64,000 bases of DNA from Shimia sp051201625 (GTDB lineage Bacteria > Pseudomonadota > Alphaproteobacteria > Rhodobacterales > Rhodobacteraceae), in assembly GCF_051201625.1 (NCBI RefSeq), contig NZ_CP179203.1:2790001-2854000 (forward strand), read 5' to 3'. The translations under genes were made by a program, and so were the position numbers. Position 1 is the first letter of the stretch, and every line of letters starts with the position of its first letter. Under the pieces are notes generated by a model. That model had not been told where the DNA came from. It saw nothing but the letters and a program-made list of their open reading frames with translations, and did not search any database. This document shows positions 44,415 to 54,251 of the stretch, piece by piece.

Positions 44415-45323
44415 TCACGCAGTTTCCAAACTTGCCCGAGCCTCTTGAAGCAGACGGTTTGCCTCAGACCCCTGTAACTTCGCAATATCGTCCTGATACT
44501 TTAAAATTGCACCCAAAGTGTCCGCTATCACTTCGGGAGATAACTCTATCGCATCGAGAGCTAAAAGGCACTTTGCCCAATCGATGGTTTCCGCCACACC
44601 GGGTTTTTTGAACAGATCTTCTCCACGCAGCTTCTGGACAAAGGCAACCACTTCACGACTCAAAGCCTCCGAGGCCTCTGGCGCACGCTTTGAAAGAATT
44701 TCGATTTCTCGTGTAAAATCCGGATAGTCGACCCAATGATAAAGACAGCGTCGCTTTAATGCATCGTGCACCTCTCGCGTCCGATTAGACGTCACGATCA
44801 CGATTGGAGGTTCTGGCGCCTTAATCGTCCCAATCTCAGGTATTGTTACTTGAAAGTCAGATAATGCCTCCAACAAAAATGCCTCAAACGGTTCATCAGT
44901 GCGATCCAATTCATCGATTAACAAGACCGGCGCGCCCAATGGGTCCGGCCGCATAGCCTGAAGTAACGGACGTTCAACAAGGTAATCCGGGCCAAATAGC
45001 TCACGTTGCAAAACATCCCTATCAGCCGAGCCACTGGCCTCCGCTGTTCGTATCGCTACCATTTGGGCAGCAAAGTTCCACTCGTAAACAGCACTCGCTG
45101 CATCGAGGCCCTCGTAGCATTGTAATCGGATTAATTTGCGTCCAAGTGCGGCAGCGATAGCCTTGGCAATCTCAGTTTTTCCAACCCCTGCTTCGCCCTC
45201 TAAAAATATTGGGCGACCAAGTCGCAGCGACAAAAAAACAGCCGTCGCGAGTGGCCTGCCACAGATATACCCTTGCCCTTCCAGCAGGTCTTGCACTCCG
45301 CCGATACTATTGATTTGCTGCAT
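44415..45323 (-). CDS. coxD: CoxD, MoxR-type AAA+ ATPase
   Basis: 302 residues from ATG 45323 (MQQINSIGGVQDLLEGQGYI), preceded by GAGGGAG; an upstream in-frame start (45398) would add 25 residues of low similarity. Walker A GEAGVGKTEIA, Walker B PVLLIDELDRTDE, sensor 1 IVIVTSNRTREVHDALKRRC. MoxR ATPases work with VWA partners as chaperones; CoxD is needed to insert sulfur (and copper in form I) into the active site. Probably first gene of the maturation part of the cluster. Confidence 0.93.
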   Translation of the reverse strand: MQQINSIGGVQDLLEGQGYICGRPLATAVFLSLRLGRPIFLEGEAGVGKTEIAKAIAAALGRKLIRLQCYEGLDAASAVYEWNFAAQMVAIRTAEASGSADRDVLQRELFGPDYLVERPLLQAMRPDPLGAPVLLIDELDRTDEPFEAFLLEALSDFQVTIPEIGTIKAPEPPIVIVTSNRTREVHDALKRRCLYHWVDYPDFTREIEILSKRAPEASEALSREVVAFVQKLRGEDLFKKPGVAETIDWAKCLLALDAIELSPEVIADTLGAILKYQDDIAKLQGSEANRLLQEARASLETA

Positions 45324-45923
45324 AACGCTCCCTCTTGCTTTCGCTCGTCTACGCTGCACCTGCCCCACGAGCAGGTCAAGGACATGGGAACAAGACAAAA
45401 GTTGTAGAGTGGCTCAATCTTTCCAATTCAAGCGGCGAAATTTGAGCCCTTAGACGGCAGTGTGCAAAACGAAATGGTGTAAGACAACTTAGGTGAAATA
45501 GCTTAACCGCAATCACGTCTTACTGATTCTCATTGTTGTGATTGGGATTACACGAGGTGAATTAGTTGAAATTAAAAACGTGGGAAAAATATTTGAAGGT
45601 ACAACTATTTTTTGTCCACGTTGTTTCAGCTTCATACGAAAACCATATCGTTAGTATCAATGTTTCGCACTTTACAACGAATATGTTTGGTCAGGCGACC
45701 AATTCCATCAACTTTGACTAGATCGCTAAAAATTGCAGAACGGCTTAGGCTTATTAAGATACTTATTTTCACCGCTGGACTAATAACGGCGTCCCCCATA
45801 GATCCCACCGTTTTTTAACAAAGACAATGTTTTGTGTTGGCCTCATTAATTGGAAAAGATTTAGCTTTGACCAACTAGCGCAAAAGCTCCAAAAGCCTTA
45901 TTTCACGCGCTTCGGATGAGGGC
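45324..45923. other. Non-coding gap of about 600 bp upstream of coxD
   Basis: No supported gene. It should contain the promoter of coxD and the maturation genes (minus strand) on the right-hand side of coxD, and the 3' end of the Sel1 gene transcript. AT-rich with no clear dyad or terminator by eye. Confidence 0.4.
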
Positions 45924-46457
45924 CTAATATCCACACTTCTCATAGCCACTGCTCAAGCATTCTCGTGCTAAGGCGTTCGCTGACTCTATAGCCTGTTGAG
46001 ACATTGTTTCGGCTACATCTTCTCTGCTTCCACCACTAAATTCATCCCCGTTCGCATTCGCGATATTGAACCACATATGTGCAATAACTCCATCTTTCAG
46101 TACGCCGTTGCCTTGCCAATACATAAAGCCTAACCGAGCTTGGGCGTAGGCGTGTCCTTGTTCAGCAGCACTGCGGTACCAATCAACTGCTTTTTTATAG
46201 TTCTGATCAACGCCCTCGCCGTCTCTGTACATGTTTCCTAAATTGCTCTGAGCATGTGCATCCCCTTGTTCGGCTAGCAGCGTCCACTCTTTTATTGCAG
46301 TCGTATAGTCGCCAACTGAATACGCATCGAATGCTTTGGAAAAATCTTGCGCTAAAACTGAGGTCACAAATACCATCATAAATGCGAGAATAAGGATTAT
46401 GCGATTCAACAACTGGGCCTCTAAATTCTGTCTCAGATTCTGCCAAATTAAAGTCAT
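45924..46457 (-). CDS. Exported Sel1-repeat protein
   Basis: 177 residues. The N terminus holds a hydrophobic signal segment (RIILILAFMMVFVTSVLAQD), with cleavage likely after LAQ near residue 36; the true start may be a few codons later than ATG 46457. Sel1-type repeats follow (DYTTAIKEWTLLAEQGDAHA, GDGEGVDQNYKKAVDWYR-like, QGHAYAQARLGFMYWQGNG). Such repeats form a superhelix for protein contacts. Function unknown; stand-alone gene between cox and pyrC. Confidence 0.85.
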   Translation of the reverse strand: MTLIWQNLRQNLEAQLLNRIILILAFMMVFVTSVLAQDFSKAFDAYSVGDYTTAIKEWTLLAEQGDAHAQSNLGNMYRDGEGVDQNYKKAVDWYRSAAEQGHAYAQARLGFMYWQGNGVLKDGVIAHMWFNIANANGDEFSGGSREDVAETMSQQAIESANALARECLSSGYEKCGY

Positions 46458-47160
46458 TTAAGTATGGCGCTGATTGATTATTCTTCTCATTTATTCACAC
46501 GGCGATACGTCTTTACAGAGGGGATTTTTATTAAAGGTAACGCATGATCAACTTTTGGTCCAATAGGACAGAAATCAAATACTGGATCAGACCATAGCCC
46601 GACGCAACTCGAGATAGTCAATCCTTCAACGTTTCACCTATTTTCTATAGTGATTTTCTTTCAGAAGAAATGATTTGCGTTCTTTGCCTCTTCAAAGCTC
46701 ACTCCAAACTCATCGTTGAAAGTTTCGCCGAAGGATTCCAACGACAGCAAGTATTAATGATTTTAAAAAAGGTTTTTAAATTATTCGCGCTCTCATTTGG
46801 GATCGCGCATCAAATTATCAATGCCGCGTTTATCCAAGATACTGAGCGCTTTATTATGAAAGGCTCATCAAGTTGATTCGCCCATACGGCGTGCCTTTTC
46901 ACATAACATTCAATAAATTTTCTTGATGCATCAATTTGATTGGAAATACAAAGAAACCACAGCCCCAGTCCATCAAACCCTCGGTAAATCCTAATTCAAC
47001 AGCAAGCCCTGCACTCCTAAGGTAGTTAGTCGACGTATTTTGACTTCCGTTCCATAATTTTATCGACAAACACCTCGAAATTGTTGGTTGCCGGGCATTT
47101 CAACCGCAATTTTGCCTTCAACCACTGGATCGCGCGCGACGATTTGTGTAAGCGGCGCGT
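46458..47160. other. Gap of about 700 bp upstream of pyrC, no confident gene
   Basis: AT-rich. A plus-strand frame of 68 codons (46670-46876) has no ribosome site or recognised similarity and is not called. Near 47040-47160 the minus strand reads as plausible protein sequence in two frames without a start, which could be a remnant of a gene divergent from pyrC. Also holds the promoter region for pyrC and for the Sel1 gene. Confidence 0.35.
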
Positions 47161-48201
47161 ATGACCAAAAGTCTTACCATTACCCGCCCCGATGATTGGC
47201 ACCTACATCTGCGCGATGGCGCTATGCTCCGTGCTATTTTACCTGAAACCGCGCGCCATTTTGCCCGCGCCATAATTATGCCTAACTTAATGCCGCCTGT
47301 AGTGACCGGTGCACAGGCATTGGCGTATCGTGATCGGATCCTCGCCGCTCTGCCTGCCGGCATGTCATTCGAACCACTAATGACGCTTTACCTGACTGAA
47401 GACAGTAATACTGAAGACATAGCTGCAGCCCACGCCAACGGTCTGATAAAGGCCGTTAAACTTTACCCTGCCGGCGCAACAACCAATTCAGCCTCCGGCG
47501 TATCAGACTTCAGCAAAGTATTTGGAATTTTGGAAAAGATGGCAGAAATCGGGCTACCACTTTGTGTTCACGGAGAGGTAACGGATCATAATATAGATAT
47601 TTTCGACCGCGAGGCCATCTTCATTGACAGAGTGCTAGAGCCCATCCGAAGCTCCATACCGGAGCTACGTATTATCATGGAACATATTACCACATCCGAT
47701 GGGGTCGATTACGTTCGAGAAAATGAAGCCAACCTCGCAGCGACAATCACCACACACCATCTGATTATCAATCGTAATCATATCCTTGTGGGCGGAATTA
47801 AACCGCATTATTATTGTCTTCCTGTAGCTAAGCGCGAAGAACATCGCCTCGCATTACGCATCGCAGCCACGTCGGGAGATAATCGGTTTTTCCTTGGCAC
47901 CGATTCAGCTCCACATGTGGACACACTAAAAGAAAACGCCTGCGGTTGCGCTGGATGTTTCACGGCAACCAACACTATGGCTTTGCTCGCCCATGTTTTT
48001 GAGGAAGATCAATCTCTCAACCATCTCGAAGCTTTCGCATCCCAAAATGGGCCAGCCTTCTACGGCATGCCGTTAAACAATGACACGATTACGCTGACAA
48101 AGTCAGACACACCAACCAATTTCCCGTCAAAAATCTACGCCGGTGAAGAAAAAGTCACTGTGTTCGACCCCGGTTTCCCGGTTTATTGGAGCGTAACCTA
48201 A
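47161..48201 (+). CDS. pyrC: Dihydroorotase (class II type)
   Basis: 346 residues, as in E. coli PyrC. Closes carbamoyl aspartate to dihydroorotate in pyrimidine synthesis. Zinc ligands in DWHLHLRDG, the carboxylated Lys in IKAVKLYPAGATTNS, His ligands in LCVHGEVTD and IMEHITT, and the catalytic Asp in FLGTDSAPH. It starts at ATG 47161 without an obvious strong ribosome site. pyrE follows after 73 bp, so the two are probably co-transcribed. Confidence 0.96.
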   Translation: MTKSLTITRPDDWHLHLRDGAMLRAILPETARHFARAIIMPNLMPPVVTGAQALAYRDRILAALPAGMSFEPLMTLYLTEDSNTEDIAAAHANGLIKAVKLYPAGATTNSASGVSDFSKVFGILEKMAEIGLPLCVHGEVTDHNIDIFDREAIFIDRVLEPIRSSIPELRIIMEHITTSDGVDYVRENEANLAATITTHHLIINRNHILVGGIKPHYYCLPVAKREEHRLALRIAATSGDNRFFLGTDSAPHVDTLKENACGCAGCFTATNTMALLAHVFEEDQSLNHLEAFASQNGPAFYGMPLNNDTITLTKSDTPTNFPSKIYAGEEKVTVFDPGFPVYWSVT

Positions 48202-48274
48202 TCTCCAATCGGCCAAACACCCGTATCTGCATGCAGCCGCCCTCCAATTGCCTAACTCTAGAAAGGATTACTCG

Positions 48275-48955
48275 ATGATCCCCTCGTCCTACCCCTCAAA
48301 AGAAGAAATAGCACGACTCTCTGCACGAATGCTGCTTGAAATTGGCGCGGTGGACTTCAATTCCGAGCAACCTTTCATTTTGGCCTCCGGCCGACCCTCA
48401 CCGAGTTACGTCGATTGCCGGAAGTTAATCTCTTTTCCGCGTATCCGCAGCGCGCTGATGGATTTTTTAACAATTACCATCATGCGTGACGCGGGTTTTG
48501 AAACTTTTGACAACATCGCGGGCGGCGAAACAGCAGGCATTCCGTTCAGCGCATTTGTGGCTGAACGCATGGCGCTTCCCATGACTTACGTACGCAAAAA
48601 GCCGAAGGGTTACGGCCGCAATGCTCGGATCGAGGGCGTAATGACAGAGGGACAGCGGGTGCTGCTAGTCGAAGATATGACCACGGATGGTGGATCTAAG
48701 TTGTCGTTTGTAAAGGCTATTCGAGAGACTGGCGCTTCCTGTGCGCACACCGCACTGATCTTTTACTACGATATTTTTCCCGAAACTATTAAACGTCTGG
48801 GCGACAATGGGATTGAACTGCATTACCTTTGCACGTGGTGGGACGTGCTTGCCGAGGCTCGCTCACAAGACTCTTTTGACGAAACCACTCTGACCGAAGT
48901 CGAAAACTTTCTTAACAATCCACGCGCTTGGCAAGAGACCCGCATGACAAACTAA
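48275..48955 (+). CDS. pyrE: Orotate phosphoribosyltransferase
   Basis: 226 residues from ATG 48275, chosen for GAAAGGA upstream; an ATG at 48248 lies before that site. Adds ribose phosphate from PRPP to orotate. PRPP loop VLLVEDMTTDGGSKLSFVKA, and MTYVRKKPKGYGRNARIEG for the flexible catalytic loop. Follows pyrC, the enzyme of the step two before it in the pathway. Confidence 0.96.
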   Translation: MIPSSYPSKEEIARLSARMLLEIGAVDFNSEQPFILASGRPSPSYVDCRKLISFPRIRSALMDFLTITIMRDAGFETFDNIAGGETAGIPFSAFVAERMALPMTYVRKKPKGYGRNARIEGVMTEGQRVLLVEDMTTDGGSKLSFVKAIRETGASCAHTALIFYYDIFPETIKRLGDNGIELHYLCTWWDVLAEARSQDSFDETTLTEVENFLNNPRAWQETRMTN

Positions 48956-48975
48956 CGCTCCCCAAGTCCAAATAA

Positions 48976-48995
48976 TTCGGCGTATACCCGCCGAA
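48976..48995 (+). terminator. Weak hairpin after pyrE
   Basis: TTCGGCG and CGCCGAA form a 7-bp stem with a six-base loop 21 bp after pyrE. No T-tract follows on the plus strand, so termination is uncertain. Confidence 0.4.
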
Positions 48996-49164
48996 ATCAC
49001 ACACCGGAGCTACGAGATGCTGATCTCGTTGGGCCTTTACCGACAACATATGGTACAACTAATTTATCCACAGTCGTTCCACAAAAACATACAATTTGCG
49101 CCTTCGCGACACCGTGGTTTAGATACTGCTCATAGAGGCTCTGTCGGGACAGTAGGAATTACAA

Positions 49165-50652
49165 ATGAACGAAATCGCAACCATAAATGCGACCGGGACC
49201 GAGGCAACGGACACGGATCCTATGCCCCATTCAATCGAAGCTGAGCAGCAGTTGCTCGGCGCCATCCTGACCAATAACGATATTTTTGATCGCGTCGCCT
49301 CGATTATTAAGAGTGAGCACTTTTATGATCCTGTGCACGCAAGAATTTACGAAGTCGCAGCCGCTCGAATTGCGAAGAACAATCTTGCTTCGCCAGTAAC
49401 GCTCAAAGCGTTCTTGGAAGATGACGAAGGGTTGAAAGAGCTCGGTGGTCCCGCTTATTTAGCCCGGCTCGCAGGGGCTGCTATTTCTGCGTTTGCTGCA
49501 CGCGACTACGCGCAAATGATTTATGATATGGCAATCCGACGAGAACTGATTGGGCTTGGAAATAATATTGCTACGAAGGCAAAGAAAGCGGATGTACAAC
49601 TCGAACCCAAAGAACAGATCGTTGAGGCTGAGCAGGCGCTATACCAACTCTCAGAGCAAGGTCAGACCGAACGCGGATTCGTGTCCTTTCTCAAAGCTGT
49701 CACGGAAGCGGTCAATACAGCCAATGCTGCTTATCAACGCGAAGGTGGGCTGGCAGGAATCTCAACCGGTTTGGTTGATATGGACAAAAAGCTTGGCGGC
49801 CTACACCCGTCCGATCTTCTAATCCTTGCTGGGCGCCCATCGATGGGCAAGACGTCGCTTGCTACAAACATAGCCTTTAACGTTGCCAAGGCGTACAGGA
49901 GAGGTCTCAAACCTGACGGTTCCGAAGGCGCTATCGAAGGGGGCGTTGTCGGCTTTTATTCCCTTGAAATGAGTGCTGAACAGCTTGCAGCCCGAATTTT
50001 GTCTGAAGCCTCAGAAGTACCATCAGAGCAGATTCGGCGGGGCGACATGACTGAAGCCGAGTTCCGGCGTTTTGTGGACGCCGCAAAGGCACTGGAAGCT
50101 TGCCCACTGTACATTGATGATACCCCCGCGCTTCCCATAGCTCAACTTGCTGCGCGTGCACGTCGATTAAAGCGTACCCACGGGCTTGATCTTTTGATCA
50201 TTGACTATCTACAGCTTTGCAGAGGCACAGCCGAAAACCGTGTTCAGGAAATTGGTGAGATTTCAATGGGAATGAAGGCCATTGCAAAAGAATTAAACAT
50301 TCCGGTTGTAGCGCTCTCACAATTGTCACGGGGAGTTGAAAACCGAGATGACAAGCGTCCGCAACTGTCTGACCTGCGTGAGTCTGGAGCGATCGAACAG
50401 GATGCCGACGTCGTCATGTTTGTTTTCCGCGAAGAGTATTACGCCGAGCGAGAAAAGCCCTCCGACGACCGCCTGGATGAAATGGCTGTCTGGCAAGAAC
50501 GTATGGAACACCTGCATGGAAAAGCCGAAGTGATTGTTGGCAAGCAGCGGCACGGTCCAATTGGTACCATCGAACTTAGCTTCGAGGGCCAGTTCACTCG
50601 CTTTGGAAATCTTGTAAAACCTTGGCAACAGGTTGGTGGCGGTGATTTTTGA
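49165..50652 (+). CDS. dnaB: Replicative DNA helicase DnaB
   Basis: 495 residues. Hexameric 5'-3' helicase of the replication fork. N-terminal primase-contact domain (PHSIEAEQQLLGAILTNNDI), then the RecA-like motor with Walker A LAGRPSMGKTSLATN, Walker B LLIIDYLQLC, and ALSQLSRGVENRDDKRPQLS. A loop rich in Gly and Glu after Walker A is common in alphaproteobacterial DnaB. No intein. Upstream of alr, an adjacency also seen in E. coli. Confidence 0.97.
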   Translation: MNEIATINATGTEATDTDPMPHSIEAEQQLLGAILTNNDIFDRVASIIKSEHFYDPVHARIYEVAAARIAKNNLASPVTLKAFLEDDEGLKELGGPAYLARLAGAAISAFAARDYAQMIYDMAIRRELIGLGNNIATKAKKADVQLEPKEQIVEAEQALYQLSEQGQTERGFVSFLKAVTEAVNTANAAYQREGGLAGISTGLVDMDKKLGGLHPSDLLILAGRPSMGKTSLATNIAFNVAKAYRRGLKPDGSEGAIEGGVVGFYSLEMSAEQLAARILSEASEVPSEQIRRGDMTEAEFRRFVDAAKALEACPLYIDDTPALPIAQLAARARRLKRTHGLDLLIIDYLQLCRGTAENRVQEIGEISMGMKAIAKELNIPVVALSQLSRGVENRDDKRPQLSDLRESGAIEQDADVVMFVFREEYYAEREKPSDDRLDEMAVWQERMEHLHGKAEVIVGKQRHGPIGTIELSFEGQFTRFGNLVKPWQQVGGGDF

Positions 50653-51069
50653 TGAATGCAGCTTTCAAGAGGAAAGGGAGAATTTACCCGCATTAGCTTC
50701 TACCCGAGCAGTAGGAGCCCAATAAGTGAAGTTGTATCCAATCAAAATGTATCTGCGGCGGGGTGACCTTAAGAAAAAACGTGCGCCGAATGTGCCTAGC
50801 TGACAGGTTACTTTGCGCAAAAAAGTGTAAATATTTAGCTACATCACAGTTTTCCAACGATAACATTTAAAATCCCGCGCCGCATGATGGCATTATCAAC
50901 CTAACGCTCGATTGAAGTGAATTGTATGTAAGTATCAAGTATATTATTTTCTGTCGTGGCAACGCTGAGTCCAGCCACGTTGACTTTGAAAAACACCTAC
51001 CATGCCACTCGCCTTATTGATGTGGATTTTCACTTGACCTCATGACTGTTGGCGACAACATATATCGAC
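50653..51069. other. Gap of 417 bp between dnaB and alr
   Basis: No supported gene. A short stem CGTGGC/GCCACG near 50957-50981 is visible. The stretch probably carries the alr promoter; the alr start itself has no clear ribosome site. Confidence 0.4.
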
Positions 51070-52107
51070 ATGTCTACTGCAACCTTAACTATTGATCTCG
51101 ATGCTTTGGCCGCCAACTGGCGGCATCTTGATGCATTGTCCAACAGTGAAACTGCGGCTGTGGTAAAAGCGAACGCATATGGATTAGGTGCTGATCGTGT
51201 TGCCCGAGCGCTAATGCGGATCGGCGTGCATAGATTTTTTGTCGCCACCGTCGAAGAAGGCGTGTCACTACGCCAGGCCGTTGGACCCGACCCAGAAATC
51301 AACATTTTCAGTGGGCATATGGCTGGTGATACCGATATGATTTCCGATATGGGCCTCACGCCGATGCTCAACTCAATGGATCAGATTGTCCGTCACATCG
51401 AGGCTTTGCCCCGTCATCCATTCGGTGTTCAACTTGACACCGGCATGAACCGCCTCGGTTTGGAAGCCCCTGAATGGTTCGCGATTCGGGAGCTACTTTT
51501 GCCGCGAAACCCCTCACTAATAATGTCACACATGGCTTGCGCCGACGACATAGAACACCCGATGAACGCCCAACAATTGGAAGCGTTTCATCAGATGACT
51601 GATGACATAGACGTGCCACGCTCGCTCGCGGCCACAGGAGGCATACTACTGGGATCAAATTATCATTTTGACGTGACCCGCCCGGGCATTGGCCTTTACG
51701 GCGGCCTTCCATTTATCAATGCGACGCCAGTTGTGCATCTTGGAATCCCAGTAATCCAGACCAGAGACGTGGCCAAGGGTGAAAGTGTCGGTTATTCTAA
51801 TTCGTGGATTGCGGAGCGTCCAAGCCGTGTCGCAACAATCGCAGCCGGATACGCCGATGGCATCATCCGAGCGATGGGCGCCAACGTTTCAGTTTTTGCA
51901 AACGACACTCCCTGCAAGGTCATTGGGCGGATATCGATGGACCTTATCGGTGTTGACATGACCGACTTAGGAGCGGAACCAGATCATGTTGAACTTTTGG
52001 GCCAACACCAGTCGGTCGATACACTTGCGAACGCAGCAAGTACGATCGGCTACGAAATTCTCACCTCTATGGGGCACCGCTATACGCGACGCTACAAGGG
52101 CAACTAA
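51070..52107 (+). CDS. alr: Alanine racemase
   Basis: 345 residues from ATG 51070 (MSTATLTIDLDALAANWRHL); a TTG seven codons earlier is open but gives no added homology. Makes D-alanine for peptidoglycan. The PLP lysine is in AAVVKANAYGLGA, the catalytic Tyr in KGESVGYSNSWIAERPSRV, and FGVQLDTGMNRLG and RISMDLIGVDMT are typical. Its stop shares a base with the mlaE start (TAATG), so cell-wall and outer-membrane lipid genes are coupled. Confidence 0.96.
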   Translation: MSTATLTIDLDALAANWRHLDALSNSETAAVVKANAYGLGADRVARALMRIGVHRFFVATVEEGVSLRQAVGPDPEINIFSGHMAGDTDMISDMGLTPMLNSMDQIVRHIEALPRHPFGVQLDTGMNRLGLEAPEWFAIRELLLPRNPSLIMSHMACADDIEHPMNAQQLEAFHQMTDDIDVPRSLAATGGILLGSNYHFDVTRPGIGLYGGLPFINATPVVHLGIPVIQTRDVAKGESVGYSNSWIAERPSRVATIAAGYADGIIRAMGANVSVFANDTPCKVIGRISMDLIGVDMTDLGAEPDHVELLGQHQSVDTLANAASTIGYEILTSMGHRYTRRYKGN

Positions 52108-52889
52108 TGCGGATTTTGCAGGCCTTTGCTCTGCTAGGACGGCAAGTAATAGCCTTTTTGGAGATGCTAGGAAACGCATCAATTTTTCTGATTTCAACAG
52201 TCCTGCACATGTTAAGGCCACCGTTTTATGGTCGTGAGTTCCTAAACGCACTGTTCAACATCGGCTGGCTATCTCTGCCCGTAGTTGGATTGACGGCCAT
52301 TTTTACTGGTGGGGCTTTGGCACTTCAAATTTACGATGGGTCCTCACGCTTTTCGGCCGAGGCTGTTGTTCCACAGATTGTAGCGATAGGTATGGTTCGC
52401 GAACTTGGACCGGTTCTTGTTGGTCTGATGGTTGCAGCCCGCGTGACTTCGTCAATCGCTGCCGAGATCGCCACGATGAAAGTCACCGAACAAATCGATG
52501 CGTTGACTACACTTTCAACACATCCAATGAAATATCTCGCTGCACCACGGGTCTTAGCTGCAATTCTTGTGGTGCCTGCACTTGTAGGCATCGGCGATAT
52601 TATTGGAATTTACGGCGGTTTTTTGGTGAGCACTGGTCAATTGGGGTTCAACCCGGCAACTTACGTGCGGAACACGTCAGATTTTCTTGAGGGTGCAGAC
52701 ATTATATCTTCCCTGATCAAAGGCTCTGTTTTTGGGGGCATCGCGGCTTCGATGGGCTGTTATTTCGGTATGAATTCCGGGCGCGGCGCACAAGGTGTGG
52801 GACAAGCCACTAAGGGGTCTGTTCAGGCTGCCGCTGTTTTAATCCTTGCCGCCAACTTTCTTCTTACGTCATTGTTTTTTGCCTCATGA
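52107..52889 (+). CDS. mlaE: ABC transporter permease, MlaE type
   Basis: 260 residues with five to six membrane helices. MlaE motifs: FTGGALALQIYDGSSRF, VAARVTSSIAAEIATMKVTE and QIDALTTLSTHPMKYLAAPR. The permease of the intermembrane phospholipid transport system that keeps outer-membrane lipid asymmetry. Coupled to alr on one side and to mlaF (ATGA overlap) on the other. No mlaD, mlaC or mlaB is seen nearby. Confidence 0.93.
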   Translation: MRILQAFALLGRQVIAFLEMLGNASIFLISTVLHMLRPPFYGREFLNALFNIGWLSLPVVGLTAIFTGGALALQIYDGSSRFSAEAVVPQIVAIGMVRELGPVLVGLMVAARVTSSIAAEIATMKVTEQIDALTTLSTHPMKYLAAPRVLAAILVVPALVGIGDIIGIYGGFLVSTGQLGFNPATYVRNTSDFLEGADIISSLIKGSVFGGIAASMGCYFGMNSGRGAQGVGQATKGSVQAAAVLILAANFLLTSLFFAS

Positions 52890-53632
52890 TTTCCTTTCTG
52901 AACGTACATAAGTCTTTTGGCCCCAAACAGGTGCTACGCGGAGTTAATCTGGAAATTCCAAAAAGTAGTTCCATGGTCATCATCGGAGGCTCCGGTACGG
53001 GGAAATCCGTCGCGCTGAAGTGCGTGCTTGGGCTTATCACACCCGAAAGTGGTACGATAACCGTAGATGGGCGTGACGCAACTCAAGGTGACCGCGATGC
53101 CTTTTTGGCTCGTTTTGGAATGCTGTTTCAGGGAGGTGCGCTGTTTGACTCGCTACCAGTTTGGCAAAACGTCGCATTTAGACTGTTGCGTGGGTCCCTC
53201 AAACGCTCCAGACAGGAGGCCCGAGAAGTCGCCGTCGAAAAATTGCGTCGTGTTGGATTGACACCAGACGTAGCCGATCTGTTTCCATCCGAACTCTCCG
53301 GTGGAATGCAGAAACGCGTCGGTCTGGCCCGCGCGATCGCAGCTGAACCCGAAATCATTTTCTTTGACGAGCCCACGACAGGGCTTGACCCCATCATGTC
53401 TGGTGTAATCAACGACCTAATCCGCGAAATTGTGGTTGAAATGGGCGCCACTGCCATGACTATCACCCACGATATGACATCCGTGCGCGCGATAGCCGAC
53501 AACGTAGCAATGCTGCATGACGGTGTTATTCAGTGGACCGGACCAGTATCTCAAATGGATAACTCTGGAGACCCCTACCTATCGCAGTTCATCTCAGGTA
53601 GCGCAGAAGGCCCAATCGAAGCGGTAAGGTAG
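52886..53632 (+). CDS. mlaF: ABC transporter ATP-binding protein, MlaF type
   Basis: 248 residues. Walker A IIGGSGTGKSVALKC, signature LSGGMQKRVGLARA, Walker B EIIFFDEPTTGLDP, H-loop MTITHDMTSV. Powers the MlaE permease. The C-terminal tail (GDPYLSQFISG) matches MlaF proteins. Overlaps mlaE by 4 bp. A gap of 173 bp follows. Confidence 0.94.
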   Translation: MISFLNVHKSFGPKQVLRGVNLEIPKSSSMVIIGGSGTGKSVALKCVLGLITPESGTITVDGRDATQGDRDAFLARFGMLFQGGALFDSLPVWQNVAFRLLRGSLKRSRQEAREVAVEKLRRVGLTPDVADLFPSELSGGMQKRVGLARAIAAEPEIIFFDEPTTGLDPIMSGVINDLIREIVVEMGATAMTITHDMTSVRAIADNVAMLHDGVIQWTGPVSQMDNSGDPYLSQFISGSAEGPIEAVR

Positions 53633-53805
53633 AACCTGTAATCTGCCGGACATGTAATCTAGCCTAAAACTACACTTAATTACCAGCTCTGCATTAACAT
53701 GCTGCCAACCCTCTCCGTTCTTGCAGAAAATGAGCTAGGCCAGTCTTACAAAAATCCTAACAAGCTATATTGCGCGAACTCTCAAAAGCGCCTAGCTCTG
53801 ACTAG

Positions 53806-54234
53806 ATGACCCTGCGCTACGCCAACCTCATCCTGCTGATCTTATTCCCAGTCGCCTGGTTCGCACCACTTTTGCGCGCCGGGTTCCTGCCCATCTTTGG
53901 GCTTTCCGAAATTTCAATCATTTCCGGATTGCAGTCCCTCTGGATCAGCGACGTCACACTTGCTCTGCTGGTGACCTTCCTTGCAATTTTTGCACCATAC
54001 ATGAAGGTCATCGGCGTCGCACTCGTTCAGTTCAAACTACTGCACGGGAAAACTCTGCCAGCCCTCGAATTTCTTGGGAAATTGGCGATGGCAGACATAT
54101 TCCTCATTTCCCTATATGTAGTAATCTTCAGAGACGACGGATATGTCAAAGTAGAAACTGGCTGGGGACTTTACCTATTCACGATATGTGTCATCGCTTC
54201 GCTTTCGATTAGTCATTTGACGCGAAGACTTTAG
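53806..54234 (+). CDS. PqiA-like inner-membrane protein
   Basis: 142 residues, four membrane helices (YANLILLILFPVAWFAPLLR, then LALLVTFLAIFAPYMKVIG, DIFLISLYVVIFRDDGYV and a last one near 115-137). It matches one PqiA/YebS module (about half of full-length PqiA). PqiA proteins act with MCE proteins in lipid traffic, which fits mlaEF just upstream, although no MCE protein is adjacent. Its stop touches the radA region. Confidence 0.8.
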   Translation: MTLRYANLILLILFPVAWFAPLLRAGFLPIFGLSEISIISGLQSLWISDVTLALLVTFLAIFAPYMKVIGVALVQFKLLHGKTLPALEFLGKLAMADIFLISLYVVIFRDDGYVKVETGWGLYLFTICVIASLSISHLTRRL

Positions 54235-54251
54235 TGATCCAAAACAAGATC

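Noticed and set aside
46670..46876. 68-codon plus-strand frame in the gap before pyrC
   Set aside because: No ribosome site, no recognised similarity, AT-rich context; likely chance.
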